A stretch of DNA of 64,000 nucleotides from Hydractinia symbiolongicarpus (GCF_029227915.1 NC_079879.1:15502001-15566000), one strand, 5' to 3'. Positions 52,678 through 64,000 are shown, counted from the first letter of the stretch. Notes: a model not told the origin generated them from the letters alone. Numbers and translations: made by a program.

Positions 52678-52859
52678 AGCCTTTATTAGACTGCAAAATG
52701 CCATATTACAGCCTTTATAGGACTGTGCATGTAGTTAAAAGTGTTGTAAGGCAACAGCGATTATGAAAACGACTTGAGACGTTGTAACGCATTGAGACTG
52801 GAAGGACTAGGCCAATGGTAACTTGCGCAGGCAAATGGAACCACGTGATTTACGTGTGA
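52678..52859. repeat. B/D' chimeric monomer at a junction
   Basis: The left part is class B (GCATGTAGTTAAAAGTG) and the right part is class D' (AACAGCGATTATG, GACTTGAGACG). In a regular unit B, C, E, D' would be separate monomers, so this one monomer replaces four. The array then follows 24834 onward at offset 28026. I saw this particular combination only here. Confidence 0.8.
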
Positions 52860-54656
52860 GGCCTTTATTAGACTGCAAAAGGCCATATTACAGCCTTTAT
52901 AGGACTCTGCACGTAGTTAGGAGTGTTGTAAGGCAACGGCGCTAATGAAAACGACTTGAAACGCTGTAGCGCATTGAGACTGTAAGGAATAGTACAATGG
53001 TAACCTGCACAGGCAAATGGAACCACGTGATTTACGTGTGAGGCCTTTATTAGACTGCAAAAGGCCATATTACAGCCTTTATAGGACTGTGCACGTAGTT
53101 AAGAGTGTTGTAAGGCAACGACACTAATGAAAACGACTTGGGACGTTGTAGCGCATTGAGACTGGAACGATTAGTCCAAAGGTAACCTGCGCAGGCAGGT
53201 GAAGCCACGTGATTTACGTGTGAAGCCTTTATTAGACTGCAAAAGGCCATATTACAGCCTTTATAGGACTGTGCACGTAGTTAAGACTGTTCTAAGGCAA
53301 CTTCGCCAATGAAAACATCTTGGGACGTTGTAGCGCATTGAGACTGGAACGATTAGTCCAAAGGTAACCTGCGCAGGCAGGTGAAGCCACGTGATTTACG
53401 TGTGAAGCCTTTATTAGACTGCAAAATGCCATATTACAGCCTTTATAGGACTGTGCATGTAGTTAAAAGTATTGTAAGGCAACGGTGCTAATAAAAACGA
53501 CCTGGGACGTTGTAGCACATTGAGACTTGAAGGACTAGGCCAATGGTAACTTGCGCAGGCAAATGGAACCACGTGTTTTGCGTGTGAGGCCTTTATTAGA
53601 CTGCAAAAGGTCATATTACAGCCTTTATAGGACTGTGCACGTTGTTAAGAGTGTTCTAAGGCCACGGCGCTAATGAGAACAACCTGGGACGTTGTAGCGC
53701 ATTGAGACTGGAAGGAATAGTCCAATGGTAACCTGCACAGGCAAATGGAACCACGTGATTTACGTGTGAAGCCTTTATTAGACTGCAAAAGGCCATATTA
53801 CAGCCTTTATAGGACAGTGCACGTAGTTAAGAGTGTTGTGAAGCAACGGCGCAAATGAAAACGACTTGGGAGGTTGTAACACATTGAGACTGGAACGATT
53901 AGTCCAAAGGTAACCTGCGCAGGCAGGTGAAATCACGTGATTTACGTGTGAGGCCTTTATTAGACTGCAAAAGGCCATATTACAAGCCTTTATAGGACTG
54001 TGCATGTAGTTAAAAGTATTGTAAGGCAACGGCGCTAATAAAAACGACCTGGGACGTTGTAGCATATTGAGACTTGAAGGACTAGGCCAATGGTAACTTG
54101 CGCAGGCAAATGGAACCACGTGATTTACGTGTGAGGCCTTTATTAGACTGCAAAAGGCCATATTACAGCCTTTATAGGACAGTGCACGTAGTTAAGAGTG
54201 TTGTGAAGCAACGGCGCAAATGAAAACGACTTGGGAGGTTGTAACACATTGAGACTGGAACGATTAGTCCAAAGGTAACCTGCGCAGGCAGGTGAAATCA
54301 CGTGATTTACGTGTGAAGCCTTTATTAGACTGCAAAATGCCATATTACAGCCTTTATAGGACTGTGCATGTAGTTAAAAGTATTGTAAGGCAACGGCGCT
54401 AATGAAAACGACTTGAAACGCTGTAGCGCATTGAGACTGTAAGGAATAGATGGAACCACGTGATTTACGTATGAGGCCTTTATTAGACTGCAAAAGGCCA
54501 TATTACAGCCTTTATAGGACTGTGCACGTAGTTAAGAGTGTTCTAAGGCAACTTCGCCAATGAAAACATCTTGGGACGTTGTAGCGCATTGAGACTGGAA
54601 CGATTAGTCCAAAGGTAACCTGCGCAGGCAGGTGAAGCCACGTGATTTACGTGTGA
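52860..54656. repeat. Right two-thirds of a 14-mer unit (10 monomers)
   Basis: D, G, A and the 7-mer sub-unit match 24834-26630 in order and length (1797 bp). One private base is AAGACTGTTCTAAGG near 53284. The 24-bp loss is at 54449. Confidence 0.86.
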
Positions 54657-56635
54657 AGCCTTTATTAGACTGCAAAATGCCATATTACAGCCTTTATAGG
54701 ACTGTGCATGTAGTTAAAAGTATTGTAAGGCAACGGCGCTAATAAAAACGACCTGGGACGTTGTAGCACATTGAGACTTGAAGGACTAGGCCAATGGTAA
54801 CTTGTGCAGGCAAATGGAACCACGTGATTTACGTGTGAGGCCTTTATTAGACTGCAAAAGGCCATATTACAGCCTTTATAGGACAGTGCACGTAGTTAAG
54901 AGTGTTGTGAAGCAACGGCGCAAATGAAAACGACTTGAGACGTTGTAGCACATTGAGACTGGAACAACTATTCCACTGGTAACCTGCACAGACAGATGTA
55001 ACCACGTGATTTACGTGTGAGGCCTTTATTAGACTGCAAAAGGCCATATTACAGCCTTTATAGGACTGTGCACGTAGTTAGGAGTGTTGTAAGGCAACGG
55101 CGCTAATGAAAATGAATTGAAACGCTGTAGTGCATTGAGACTGTAAGGAATAGTCCAATGGTAAAGTGCACAGGCAAACGGAACCACGTGATTTACGTGT
55201 GAGGCCTTTATTAGACTGCAAAAGGCCATATTACAGCCTTTATAGGACTCTGCACGTAGTTAGGAGTGTTGTAAGGCAACAGCGATTATGAAAACGACTT
55301 GAGACGTTGTAACGCATTGAGACTGGAAGGACTAGGCCAATGGTAACTTGCGCAGGCAAATGGAACCACGTGATTTACGTGTGAGGCCTTTATTAGACTG
55401 CAAAAGGCCATATTACAGCCTTTATAGGACTCTGCACGTAGTTAGGAGTGTTGTAAGGCAACGGCGCTAATGAAAACGACTTGAAACGCTGTAGCGCATT
55501 GAGACTGTAAGGAATAGTACAATGGTAACCTGCACAGGCAAATGGAACCACGTGATTTACGTGTGAGGCCTTTATTAGACTGCAAAAGGCCATATTACAG
55601 CCTTTATAGGACTGTGCACGTAGTTAAGAGTGTTGTAAGGCAACGACACTAATGAAAACGACTTGGGACGTTGTAGCGCATTGAGACTGGAAGGAATAGT
55701 CCAATGGTAACCTGCACAGGCAAATGGAACCACGTGATTTACGTGTGAAGCCTTTATTAGACTGCAAAAGGCCATATTACAGCCTTTATAGGACAGTGCA
55801 CGTAGTTAAGAGTGTTGTGAAGCAACGGCGCAAATGAAAACGACTTGGGAGGTTGTAACACATTGAGACTGGAACGATTAGTCCAAAGGTAACCTGCGCA
55901 GGCAGGTGAAATCACGTGATTTACGTGTGAGGCCTTTATTAGACTGCAAAAGGCCATATTACAAGCCTTTATAGGACTGTGCATGTAGTTAAAAGTATTG
56001 TAAGGCAACGGCGCTAATAAAAACGACCTGGGACGTTGTAGCATATTGAGACTTGAAGGACTAGGCCAATGGTAACTTGCGCAGGCAAATGGAACCACGT
56101 GATTTACGTGTGAGGCCTTTATTAGACTGCAAAAGGCCATATTACAGCCTTTATAGGACAGTGCACGTAGTTAAGAGTGTTGTGAAGCAACGGCGCAAAT
56201 GAAAACGACTTGGGAGGTTGTAACACATTGAGACTGGAACGATTAGTCCAAAGGTAACCTGCGCAGGCAGGTGAAATCACGTGATTTACGTGTGAAGCCT
56301 TTATTAGACTGCAAAATGCCATATTACAGCCTTTATAGGACTGTGCATGTAGTTAAAAGTATTGTAAGGCAACGGCGCTAATGAAAACGACTTGAAACGC
56401 TGTAGCGCATTGAGACTGTAAGGAATAGATGGAACCACGTGATTTACGTATGAGGCCTTTATTAGACTGCAAAAGGCCATATTACAGCCTTTATAGGACT
56501 GTGCACGTAGTTAAGAGTGTTCTAAGGCAACTTCGCCAATGAAAACATCTTGGGACGTTGTAGCGCATTGAGACTGGAACGATTAGTCCAAAGGTAACCT
56601 GCGCAGGCAGGTGAAGCCACGTGATTTACGTGTGA
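54657..56635. repeat. Shortened 14-mer unit with a G/H chimera (1979 bp)
   Basis: B, C, E, D', D are followed at 55567 by a monomer that begins as G (AACGACACTAATG) and ends as H (GGAAGGAATAGTCCAATGG). It is then followed directly by C' at 55749. Three monomer lengths (546 bp) are lost, as at 34640, 49448 and 61733, but the joint differs: it lies inside a monomer here and close to a monomer boundary there. The losses are therefore independent. Confidence 0.84.
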
Positions 56636-59600
56636 AGCCTTTATTAGACTGCAAAATGCCATATTACAGCCTTTATAGGACTGTGCATGTAGTTAAAAGT
56701 ATTGTAAGGCAACGGTGCTAATAAAAACGACCTGGGACGTTGTAGCACATTGAGACTTGAAGGACTAGGCCAATGGTAACTTGCGCAGGCAAATGGAACC
56801 ACGTGTTTTGCGTGTGAGGCCTTTATTAGACTGCAAAAGGTCATATTACAGCCTTTATAGGACTGTGCACGTTGTTAAGAGTGTTCTAAGGCCACGGCGC
56901 TAATGAGAACAACCTGGGACGTTGTAGCGCATTGAGACTGGAAGGAATAGTCCAATGGTAACCTGCACAGGCAAATGGAACCACGTGATTTACGTGTGAG
57001 GCCTTTATTAGACTGCAAAAGGCGATATTACAGCCTTTATAGGACTGTGCACGTAGTTAAGAGTGTTCTAAGGCAACTTCGCCAATGAAAACATCTTGGG
57101 ACGTTGTAGCGCATTGAGACTGGAACGATTAGTCCAAAGGTAACCTGCGCAGGCAGGTGCAGCCACGTGATTTACGTGTGAAGCATTTATTAGACTGCAA
57201 AATGCCATATTACAGCCTTTATAGGACTGTGCATGTAGTTAAAAGTATTGTAAGGCAACGGCGCTAATAAAAACAACCTGGGACGTTGTAGCACATTGAG
57301 ACTTGAAGGACTAGGCCAATGGTAACTTGCGCAGGCAAATGGAACCACGTGATTTACGTGTGAGGCCTTTATTAGACTGCAAAAGGCCATATTACAGCCT
57401 TTATAGGACAGTGCACGTAGTTAGGAGTGTTATAAGGCAACAGCGATAATGAAAACGACTTTGGACGTTGTAGCGCATTGAGACTGGAAGGAATAGTCCA
57501 ATGGTAACCTGCACAGGCAAATGGAACCACGTGATTTACGTGTGAGGCCTTTATTAGACTGCAAAAGGCGATATTACAGCCTTTATAGGACTGTGCACGT
57601 AGTTAAGAGTGTTCTAAGGCAACTTCGCCAATGAAAACATCTTGGGACGTTGTAGCGCATTGAGACTGGAACGATTAGTCCAAAGGTAACCTGCGCAGGC
57701 AGGTGCAGCCACGTGATTTACGTGTGAAGCATTTATTAGACTGCAAAATGCCATATTACAGCCTTTATAGGACTGTGCATGTAGTTAAAAGTATTGTAAG
57801 GCAACGGCGCTAATAAAAACAACCTGGGACGTTGTAGCACATTGAGACTTGAAGGACTAGGCCAATGGTAACTTGCGCAGGCAAATGGAACCACGTGATT
57901 TACGTGTGAGGCCTTTATTAGACTGCAAAAGGCCATATTACAGCCTTTATAGGACAGTGCACGTAGTTAGGAGTGTTATAAGGCAACAGCGATAATGAAA
58001 ACGACTTTGGACGTTGTAGCGCATTGAGACTGGAAGGAATAGTCCAATGGTAACCTGCACAGGCGAATGGAACCACGTGTTTTACGTGTGAGGCCTTTAT
58101 TAGACTGCAAAAGGTCATATTACAGCCTTTATAGGACTGTGCACGTAGTTAGCAGTGTTGTAAGGCAACGGCGCTAATGAAAACGACTTGAAACGCTGTA
58201 GCGCATTGAGACTGGAACGATTAGTTCAATGGTAACGTGCGCAGGCAGGTGAAACCACCTGATCTACGTGTGAAGCCTTTATTAGACTGCAAAAGACCAT
58301 ATTACAGCCTTTATAGGACTGTGCACGTAGTTAAGAGTGTTGTAAGGCAACGACACTAATGAAAACATCTTGGGACGTTGTAGCGCATTGAGACTGGAAC
58401 GATTAGTCCAAAGGTAACCTGCGCAGGCAGGTGAAGCCACGTGATTTACGTGTGAAGCCTTTATTAGACTGCAAAATGCCATATTACAGCCTTTATAGGA
58501 CTGTGCATGTAGTTAAAAGTATTGTAAGGCAACGGCGCTAATAAAAACGACCTGGGACGTTGTAGCACATTGAGACTTGAAGGACTAGGCCAATGGTAAC
58601 TTGCGCAGGCAAATGGAATCACGTGATTTACGTGTGAGGCCTTTATTAGACTGCAAAAGGCCATATTACAGCCTTTATAGGACAGTGCACGTAGTTAAGA
58701 GTGTTGTGAAGCAACGGCGCAAATGAAAACGACTTGAGACGTTGTAGCACATTGAGACTGTAAGGAATAGTACAATGGTAACCTGCTCAGGCAAATGGAA
58801 CCACGTGATTTACGTGTGAGGCCTTTATTAGACTGCAAAAGGCCATATTACAGCCTTTATAGGACTGTGCACGTAGTTAAGAGTGTTCTAAGGCAACTTC
58901 GCCAATGAAAACATCTTGGGACGTTGTAGCGCATTGAGACTGGAACGATTAGTCCAAAGGTAACCTGCGCAGGCAGGTGAAGCCACGTGATTTACGTGTG
59001 AAGCCTTTATTAGACTGCAAAAGGCCATATTACAGCCTTTATAGGACAGTGCACGTAGTTAAGAGTGTTGTGAAGCAACGGCGCAAATGAAAACGACTTG
59101 GGAGGTTGTAACACATTGAGACTGGAACGATTAGTCCACTGGTAACCTGCACAGGCAGAAGGAACCACGTGATTTACGTGTGAAGCCTTTATTAGACTGC
59201 AAAATGCCATATTACAGCCTTTATAGGACTGTGCATGTTGGTTAAAAGTATTGTAAGGCAACGGCGCTAATAAAAACGACCTGGGACGTTGTAGCACATT
59301 GAGACTTGAAGGACTAGGCCAATGGTAACTTGCGCAGGCAAATGGAACCACGTGATTTACGTGTGAGGCCTTTATTAGACTGCAAAAGGCCATATTACAG
59401 CCTTTATAGGACTCTGCACGTAGTTAGGAGTGTGGTAAGGCAACGACGCTAATGAAAACGACTTGAAACGCTGTAGCGCATTGAGACTGTAAGGAATAGT
59501 ACAATGGTAACCTGCACAGGCAAATGGAACCACGTGATTTACGTGTGAGGCCTTTATTAGACTGCAAAAGGCTATATTACAGCCTTTATAGGACTGTGCA

Positions 59601-62600
59601 CGTAGTTAAGAGTGTTCTAAGGCAACTTCGCCAATGAAAACATCTTGGGACGTTGTAGCGCATTGAGACTGGAAAGATTAGTCCAAAGGTAACCTGCGCA
59701 GGCAGGTGAAGCCACGTGATTTACGTGTGAAGCCTTTATTAGACTGCAAAATGCCATATTACAGCCTTTATAGGACTGTGCATGTAGTTAAAAGTATTGT
59801 AAGGCAACGGCGCTAATAAAAACGACCTGGGACGTTGTAGCACATTGAGACTTGAAGGACTAGGCCAATGGTAACTTGTGCAGGCAAATGGAACCACGTG
59901 ATTTACGTGTGAGGCCTTTATTAGACTGCAAAAGGCCATATTACAGCCTTTATAGGACTGTGCACGTAGTTAAGAGTGTTCTAAGGCAACTTCGCCAATG
60001 AAAACATCTTGGGACGTTGTAGCGCATTGAGACTGGAAAGATTAGTCCAAAGGTAACCTGCGCAGGCAGGTGAAGCCACGTGATTTACGTGTGAAGCCTT
60101 TATTAGACTGCAAAATGCCATATTACAGCCTTTATAGGACTGTGCATGTAGTTAAAAGTATTGTAAGGCAACGGCGCTAATAAAAACGACCTGGGACGTT
60201 GTAGCACATTGAGACTGTAAGGAATAGTACAATGGTAACCTGCACAGGCAAATGGAACCACGTGATTTACGTGTGAGGCCTTTATTAGACTGCAAAAGGC
60301 CATATTACAGCCTTTATAGGACTGTGCACGTAGTTAAGAGTGTTCTAAGGCAACTTCGCCAATGAAAACATCTTGGGACGTTGTAGCGCATTGAGACTGG
60401 AAAGATTAGTCCAAAGGTAACCTGCGCAGGCAGGTGAAACCACGTGATTTACGTGTGAAGCCTTTATTAGACTGCAAAATGCCATATTACAGCCTTTATA
60501 GGACTGTGCATGTAGTTAAAAGTATTGTAAGGCAACGGCGCTAATAAAAACGACCTGGGACGTTGTAGCACATTGAGACTTGAAGGACTAGGCCAATGGT
60601 AACTTGTGCAGGCAAATGGAACCACGTGATTTACGTGTGAGGCCTTTATTAGACTGCAAAAGGCTATATTACAGCCTTTATAGGACTGTGCACGTAGTTA
60701 AGAGTGTTCTAAGGCAACTTCGCCAATGAAAACATCTTGGGACGTTGTAGCGCATTGAGACTGGAGCGATTAGTCCAAAGGTAACCTGCGCAGGCAGGTG
60801 AAGCCACGTGATTTACGTGTGAAGCCTTTATTAGACTGCAAAATGCCATATTACAGCCTTTATAGGACTGTGCATGTAGTTAAAAGTATTGTAAGGCAAC
60901 GGCGCTAATAAAAACGACCTGGGACGTTGTAGCACATTGAGACTTGAAGGACTAGGCCAATGGTAACTTGCGCAGGCAAATGGAACCACGTGATTTACGT
61001 GTGAGGCCTTTATTAGACTGCAAAAGGCCATATTACAGCCTTTATAGGACAGTGCACGTAGTTAAGAGTGTTGTGAAGCAACGGCGCAAATGAAAACGAC
61101 TTGAGACGTTGTAGCACATTGAGACTGTAAGGAATAGTACAATGGTAACCTGCTCAGGCAAATGGAACCACGTGATTTACGTGTGAGGCCTTTATTAGAC
61201 TGCAAAAGGCCATATTACAGCCTTTATAGGACTGTGCACGTAGTTAAGAGTGTTCTAAGGCAACTTCGCCAATGAAAACATCTTGGGACGTTGTAGCGCA
61301 TTGAGACTGGAACGATTAGTCCAAAGGTAACCTGCGCAGGCAGGTGAAGCCACGTGATTTACGTGTGAAGCCTTTATTAGACTGCAAAAGGCCATATTAC
61401 AGCCTTTATAGGACAGTGCACGTAGTTAAGAGTGTTGTGAAGCAACGGCGCAAATGAAAACGACTTGGGAGGTTGTAACACATTGAGACTGGAACGATTA
61501 GTCCACTGGTAACCTGCACAGGCAAATGGAACCACGTGATTTACGTGTAAGGCCTTTATTAGACTGCAAAAGGCTATATTACAGCCTTTATAGGACTGTG
61601 CACGTAGTTAAGAGTGTTCTAAGGCAACTTCGCCAATGAAAACATCTTGGGACGTTGTAGCGCATTGAGACTGGAAAGATTAGTCCAAAGGTAACCTGCG
61701 CAGGCAGGTGAAGCCACGTGATTTACGTGTGAAGCCTTTATTAGACTGCAAAATGCCATATTACAGCCTTTATAGGACTGTGCATGTAGTTAAAAGTATT
61801 GTAAGGCAACGGCGCTAATAAAAACGACCTGGGACGTTGTAGCACATTGAGACTTGAAGGACTAGGCCAATGGTAACTTGTGCAGGCAAATGGAACCACG
61901 TGATTTACGTGTGAGGCCTTTATTAGACTGCAAAAGGCCATATTACAGCCTTTATAGGACAGTGCACGTAGTTAAGAGTGTTGTGAAGCAACGGCGCAAA
62001 TGAAAACGACTTGAGACGTTGTAGCACATTGAGACTGGAACAACTATTCCACTGGTAACCTGCACAGACAGATGTAACCACGTGATTTACGTGTGAGGCC
62101 TTTATTAGACTGCAAAAGGCCATATTACAGCCTTTATAGGACTGTGCACGTAGTTAGGAGTGTTGTAAGGCAACGGCGCTAATGAAAATGAATTGAAACG
62201 CTGTAGTGCATTGAGACTGTAAGGAATAGTCCAATGGTAAAGTGCACAGGCAAACGGAACCACGTGATTTACGTGTGAGGCCTTTATTAGACTGCAAAAG
62301 GCCATATTACAGCCTTTATAGGACTCTGCACGTAGTTAGGAGTGTTGTAAGGCAACAGCGATTATGAAAACGACTTAAGACGTTGTAACGCATTGAGACT
62401 GGAAGGACTAGGCCAATGGTAACTTGCGCAGGCAAATGGAACCACGTGATTTACGTGTGAGGCCTTTATTAGACTGCAAAAGGCCATATTACAGCCTTTA
62501 TAGGACTCTGCACGTAGTTAGGAGTGTTGTAAGGCAACGGCGCTAATGAAAACGACTTGAAACGCTGTAGCGCATTGAGACTGTAAGGAATAGTACAATG

Positions 62601-63893
62601 GTAACCTGCACAGGCAAATGGAACCACGTGATTTACGTGTGAGGCCTTTATTAGACTGCAAAAGGCCATATTACAGCCTTTATAGGACTGTGCACGTAGT
62701 TAAGAGTGTTGTAAGGCAACGACACTAATGAAAACGAGTTGGGACGTTGTAGCGCATTGAGACTGGAACGATTAGTCCAAAGGTAACCTGCGCAGGCAGG
62801 TGAAGCCACGTGATTTACGTGTGAAGCCTTTATTAGACTGCAAAAGGCCATATTACAGCCTTTATAGGACAGTGCACGTAGTTAAGAGTGTTGTGAAGCA
62901 ACGGCGCAAATGAAAACGACTTGGGAGGTTGTAACACATTGAGACTGGAACGATTAGTCCAAAGGTAACCTGCGCAGGCAGGTGAAATCACGTGATTTAC
63001 GTGTGAGGCCTTTATTAGACTGCAAAAGGCCATATTACAAGCCTTTATAGGACTGTGCATGTAGTTAAAAGTATTGTAAGGCAACGGCGCTAATAAAAAC
63101 GACCTGGGACGTTGTAGCATATTGAGACTTGAAGGACTAGGCCAATGGTAACTTGCGCAGGCAAATGGAACCACGTGATTTACGTGTGAGGCCTTTATTA
63201 GACTGCAAAAGGCCATATTACAGCCTTTATAGGACAGTGCACGTAGTTAAGAGTGTTGTGAAGCAACGGCGCAAATGAAAACGACTTGGGAGGTTGTAAC
63301 ACATTGAGACTGGAACGATTAGTCCAAAGGTAACCTGCGCAGGCAGGTGAAATCACGTGATTTACGTGTGAAGCCTTTATTAGACTGCAAAATGCCATAT
63401 TACAGCCTTTATAGGACTGTGCATGTAGTTAAAAGTTATGTAAGGCAACGGCGCTAATGAAAACGACTTGAAACGCTGTAGCGCATTGAGACTGTAAGGA
63501 ATAGATGGAACCACGTGATTTACGTATGAGGCCTTTATTAGACTGCAAAAGGCCATATTACAGCCTTTATAGGACTGTGCACGTAGTTAAGAGTGTTCTA
63601 AGGCAACTTCGCCAATGAAAACATCTTGGGACGTTGTAGCGCATTGAGACTGGAACGATTAGTCCAAAGGTAACCTGCGCAGGCAGGTGAAGCCACGTGA
63701 TTTACGTGTGAAGCCTTTATTAGACTGCAAAATGCCATATTACAGCCTTTATAGGACTGTGCATGTAGTTAAAAGAATTGTAAGGCAACGGTGCTAATAA
63801 AAACGACCTGGGACGTTGTAGCACATTGAGACTTGAAGGACTAGGCCAATGGTAACTTGCGCAGGCAAATGGAACCACGTGTTTTGCGTGTGA
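56636..63893. repeat. Long composite block 3, running off the right edge
   Basis: It follows block 1 at offset 30005 from 26631 up to about 32.45 kb, and after the single 2912-bp set at offset 27093 to the end. It shares with block 1 the doubled A-B-F set (57000-58091), the 28269-type chimera (58274) and the AACGAGTTGGG marker in G (62643). I saw no base difference from block 1 in the lines I compared. Its true right end is outside the window. Confidence 0.87.
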
Positions 63894-64000
63894 GGCCTTT
63901 ATTAGACTGCAAAAGGTCATATTACAGCCTTTATAGGACTGTGCACGTTGTTAAGAGTGTTCTAAGGCCACGGCGCTAATGAGAACAACCTGGGACGTTG
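63894..64000. repeat. Partial monomer at the right edge
   Basis: The first 107 bp of a class H monomer (GCACGTTGTTAAG, AAGGCCACGGCGC, AATGAGAACAACC) are cut by the window end. The array continues to the right. Confidence 0.93.

Larger units (their letters stand above)
1..64000. repeat. 182-bp tandem satellite array, 352 full monomers
   Basis: Head-to-tail repeats of 182 bp fill the window and all lie in the same orientation. Setting each unit start at the A/G-GCCTTTATTAGAC box gives starts at 111, 293, 475, 657 and so on to 63894. The register is lost and regained only at five kinds of small indel, and the sum of these indels (-281 bp) explains the total length exactly. Common positions in the unit are: GCCTTT box at 2-7, A-tract 18-21, second GCCTTT box at 34-39, GTGCAC at 48-53, TGAAAAC at 87-93, GGACGTTGTAGC near 100-111, TTGAGACT near 115-122, CCTGCGCAGG at 145-154, and CACGTGATTTACGTG at 165-179. 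I see no interruption by a gene, transposon or inverted monomer. The family is unknown to me. A centromeric or other constitutive heterochromatin location is inference from period and nesting only. Confidence 0.97.

Noticed and set aside
483-63920. Repeated 66-codon reverse-strand ORFs beginning MAFCSLIKASHVNH as a multigene family
   Set aside because: They recur with the 182-bp satellite period, overlap the next copy by 19 bp, change frame each monomer, and are closed by TAG in every class A monomer. No domain, signal or ribosome-binding context supports translation.
1-64000. CRISPR array
   Set aside because: The repeats are long (182 bp), contiguous and without unique spacers, and no cas-like gene is present.
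1-64000. Transposon or retroelement insertion in the array
   Set aside because: The monomer register is continuous apart from 37 small indels of five kinds. There is no room for an insertion, and no target-site duplication or terminal repeat is seen.
1-64000. tRNA, 5S rRNA or other RNA gene as origin of the monomer
   Set aside because: I could not find A-box/B-box promoter motifs or a cloverleaf pattern in the monomer, and nothing resembled 5S internal control sequences. A covariance-model search would be decisive.

Overview
The whole window is one tandem satellite DNA array. I can support no protein-coding gene, no RNA gene, no transposon and no CRISPR array. A repeat of 182 bp runs head to tail on one strand from the first base to the last. 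Following the repeat register (unit start set at the A/G-GCCTTTATTAGAC box), I count 352 complete monomers from 111 to 63893, with a 110-bp partial monomer on the left and a 107-bp partial on the right. The count closes exactly: 352 x 182 is 64064, the interval is 63783 bp, and the 281-bp shortfall is accounted for by 12 deletions of 24 bp, 6 of 1 bp, 2 of 2 bp, and 17 insertions of 1 bp.

The host is almost certainly a eukaryote. A unit of about 180 bp, arranged in nested higher-order repeats (HORs) over more than 64 kb with no gene, is what centromeric, pericentromeric or knob-type heterochromatin looks like in many plants and animals. I do not recognise the monomer family, so I do not name a species. 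No match to the mammalian CENP-B box was found in the monomer classes I read.

Monomers fall into recurring variant classes, labelled here for convenience: A (TTCTAAGGCAACTTCGCC), B (GCATGTAGTTAAAAG), C (GTGAAGCAACGGCGCAAATG), D (GACTGTAAGGAATAGTAC), D' (AACAGCGATTATG), E (GGTAAAGTGCACAGG), F (GACTTTGGACG), G (AACGACACTAATG), H (AAGGCCACGGCGC), I (carries ACCTGATCTACG just upstream and GTAGTAGCAC) and J (GGATTATGCACG). These are chained into HORs.

Layout. 1-18.1 kb is an older-looking mosaic rich in D, F, I and J, with a 23-monomer unit (4186 bp), a 16-monomer unit (2909 bp) and a 25-monomer spacing (4547 bp). At 18.1-18.5 kb a chimeric monomer marks the change to A/B/C-rich HORs: 13-mer units (2367 bp) at 18.5-21.6 kb and two 14-mers (2525 bp) at 21.6-26.6 kb. 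From 26.6 kb a long composite block appears three times: 26.6-38.2 kb, 44.5-52.7 kb and 56.6 kb to the right edge. These copies differ by whole-monomer duplications and deletions that allow them to be ordered. Between them lie a less homogenised island (38.2-39.9 kb), a run of 7-mer units (1251 bp) at 42.0-44.9 kb, and a 14-mer region at 52.9-56.6 kb.

No genes work together here. The apparent reverse-strand reading frames of 66, 86, 106 and 127 codons are by-products of the repeat. What the window records is array evolution: unequal exchange, segmental duplication, chimeric monomers and CpG-type substitutions.
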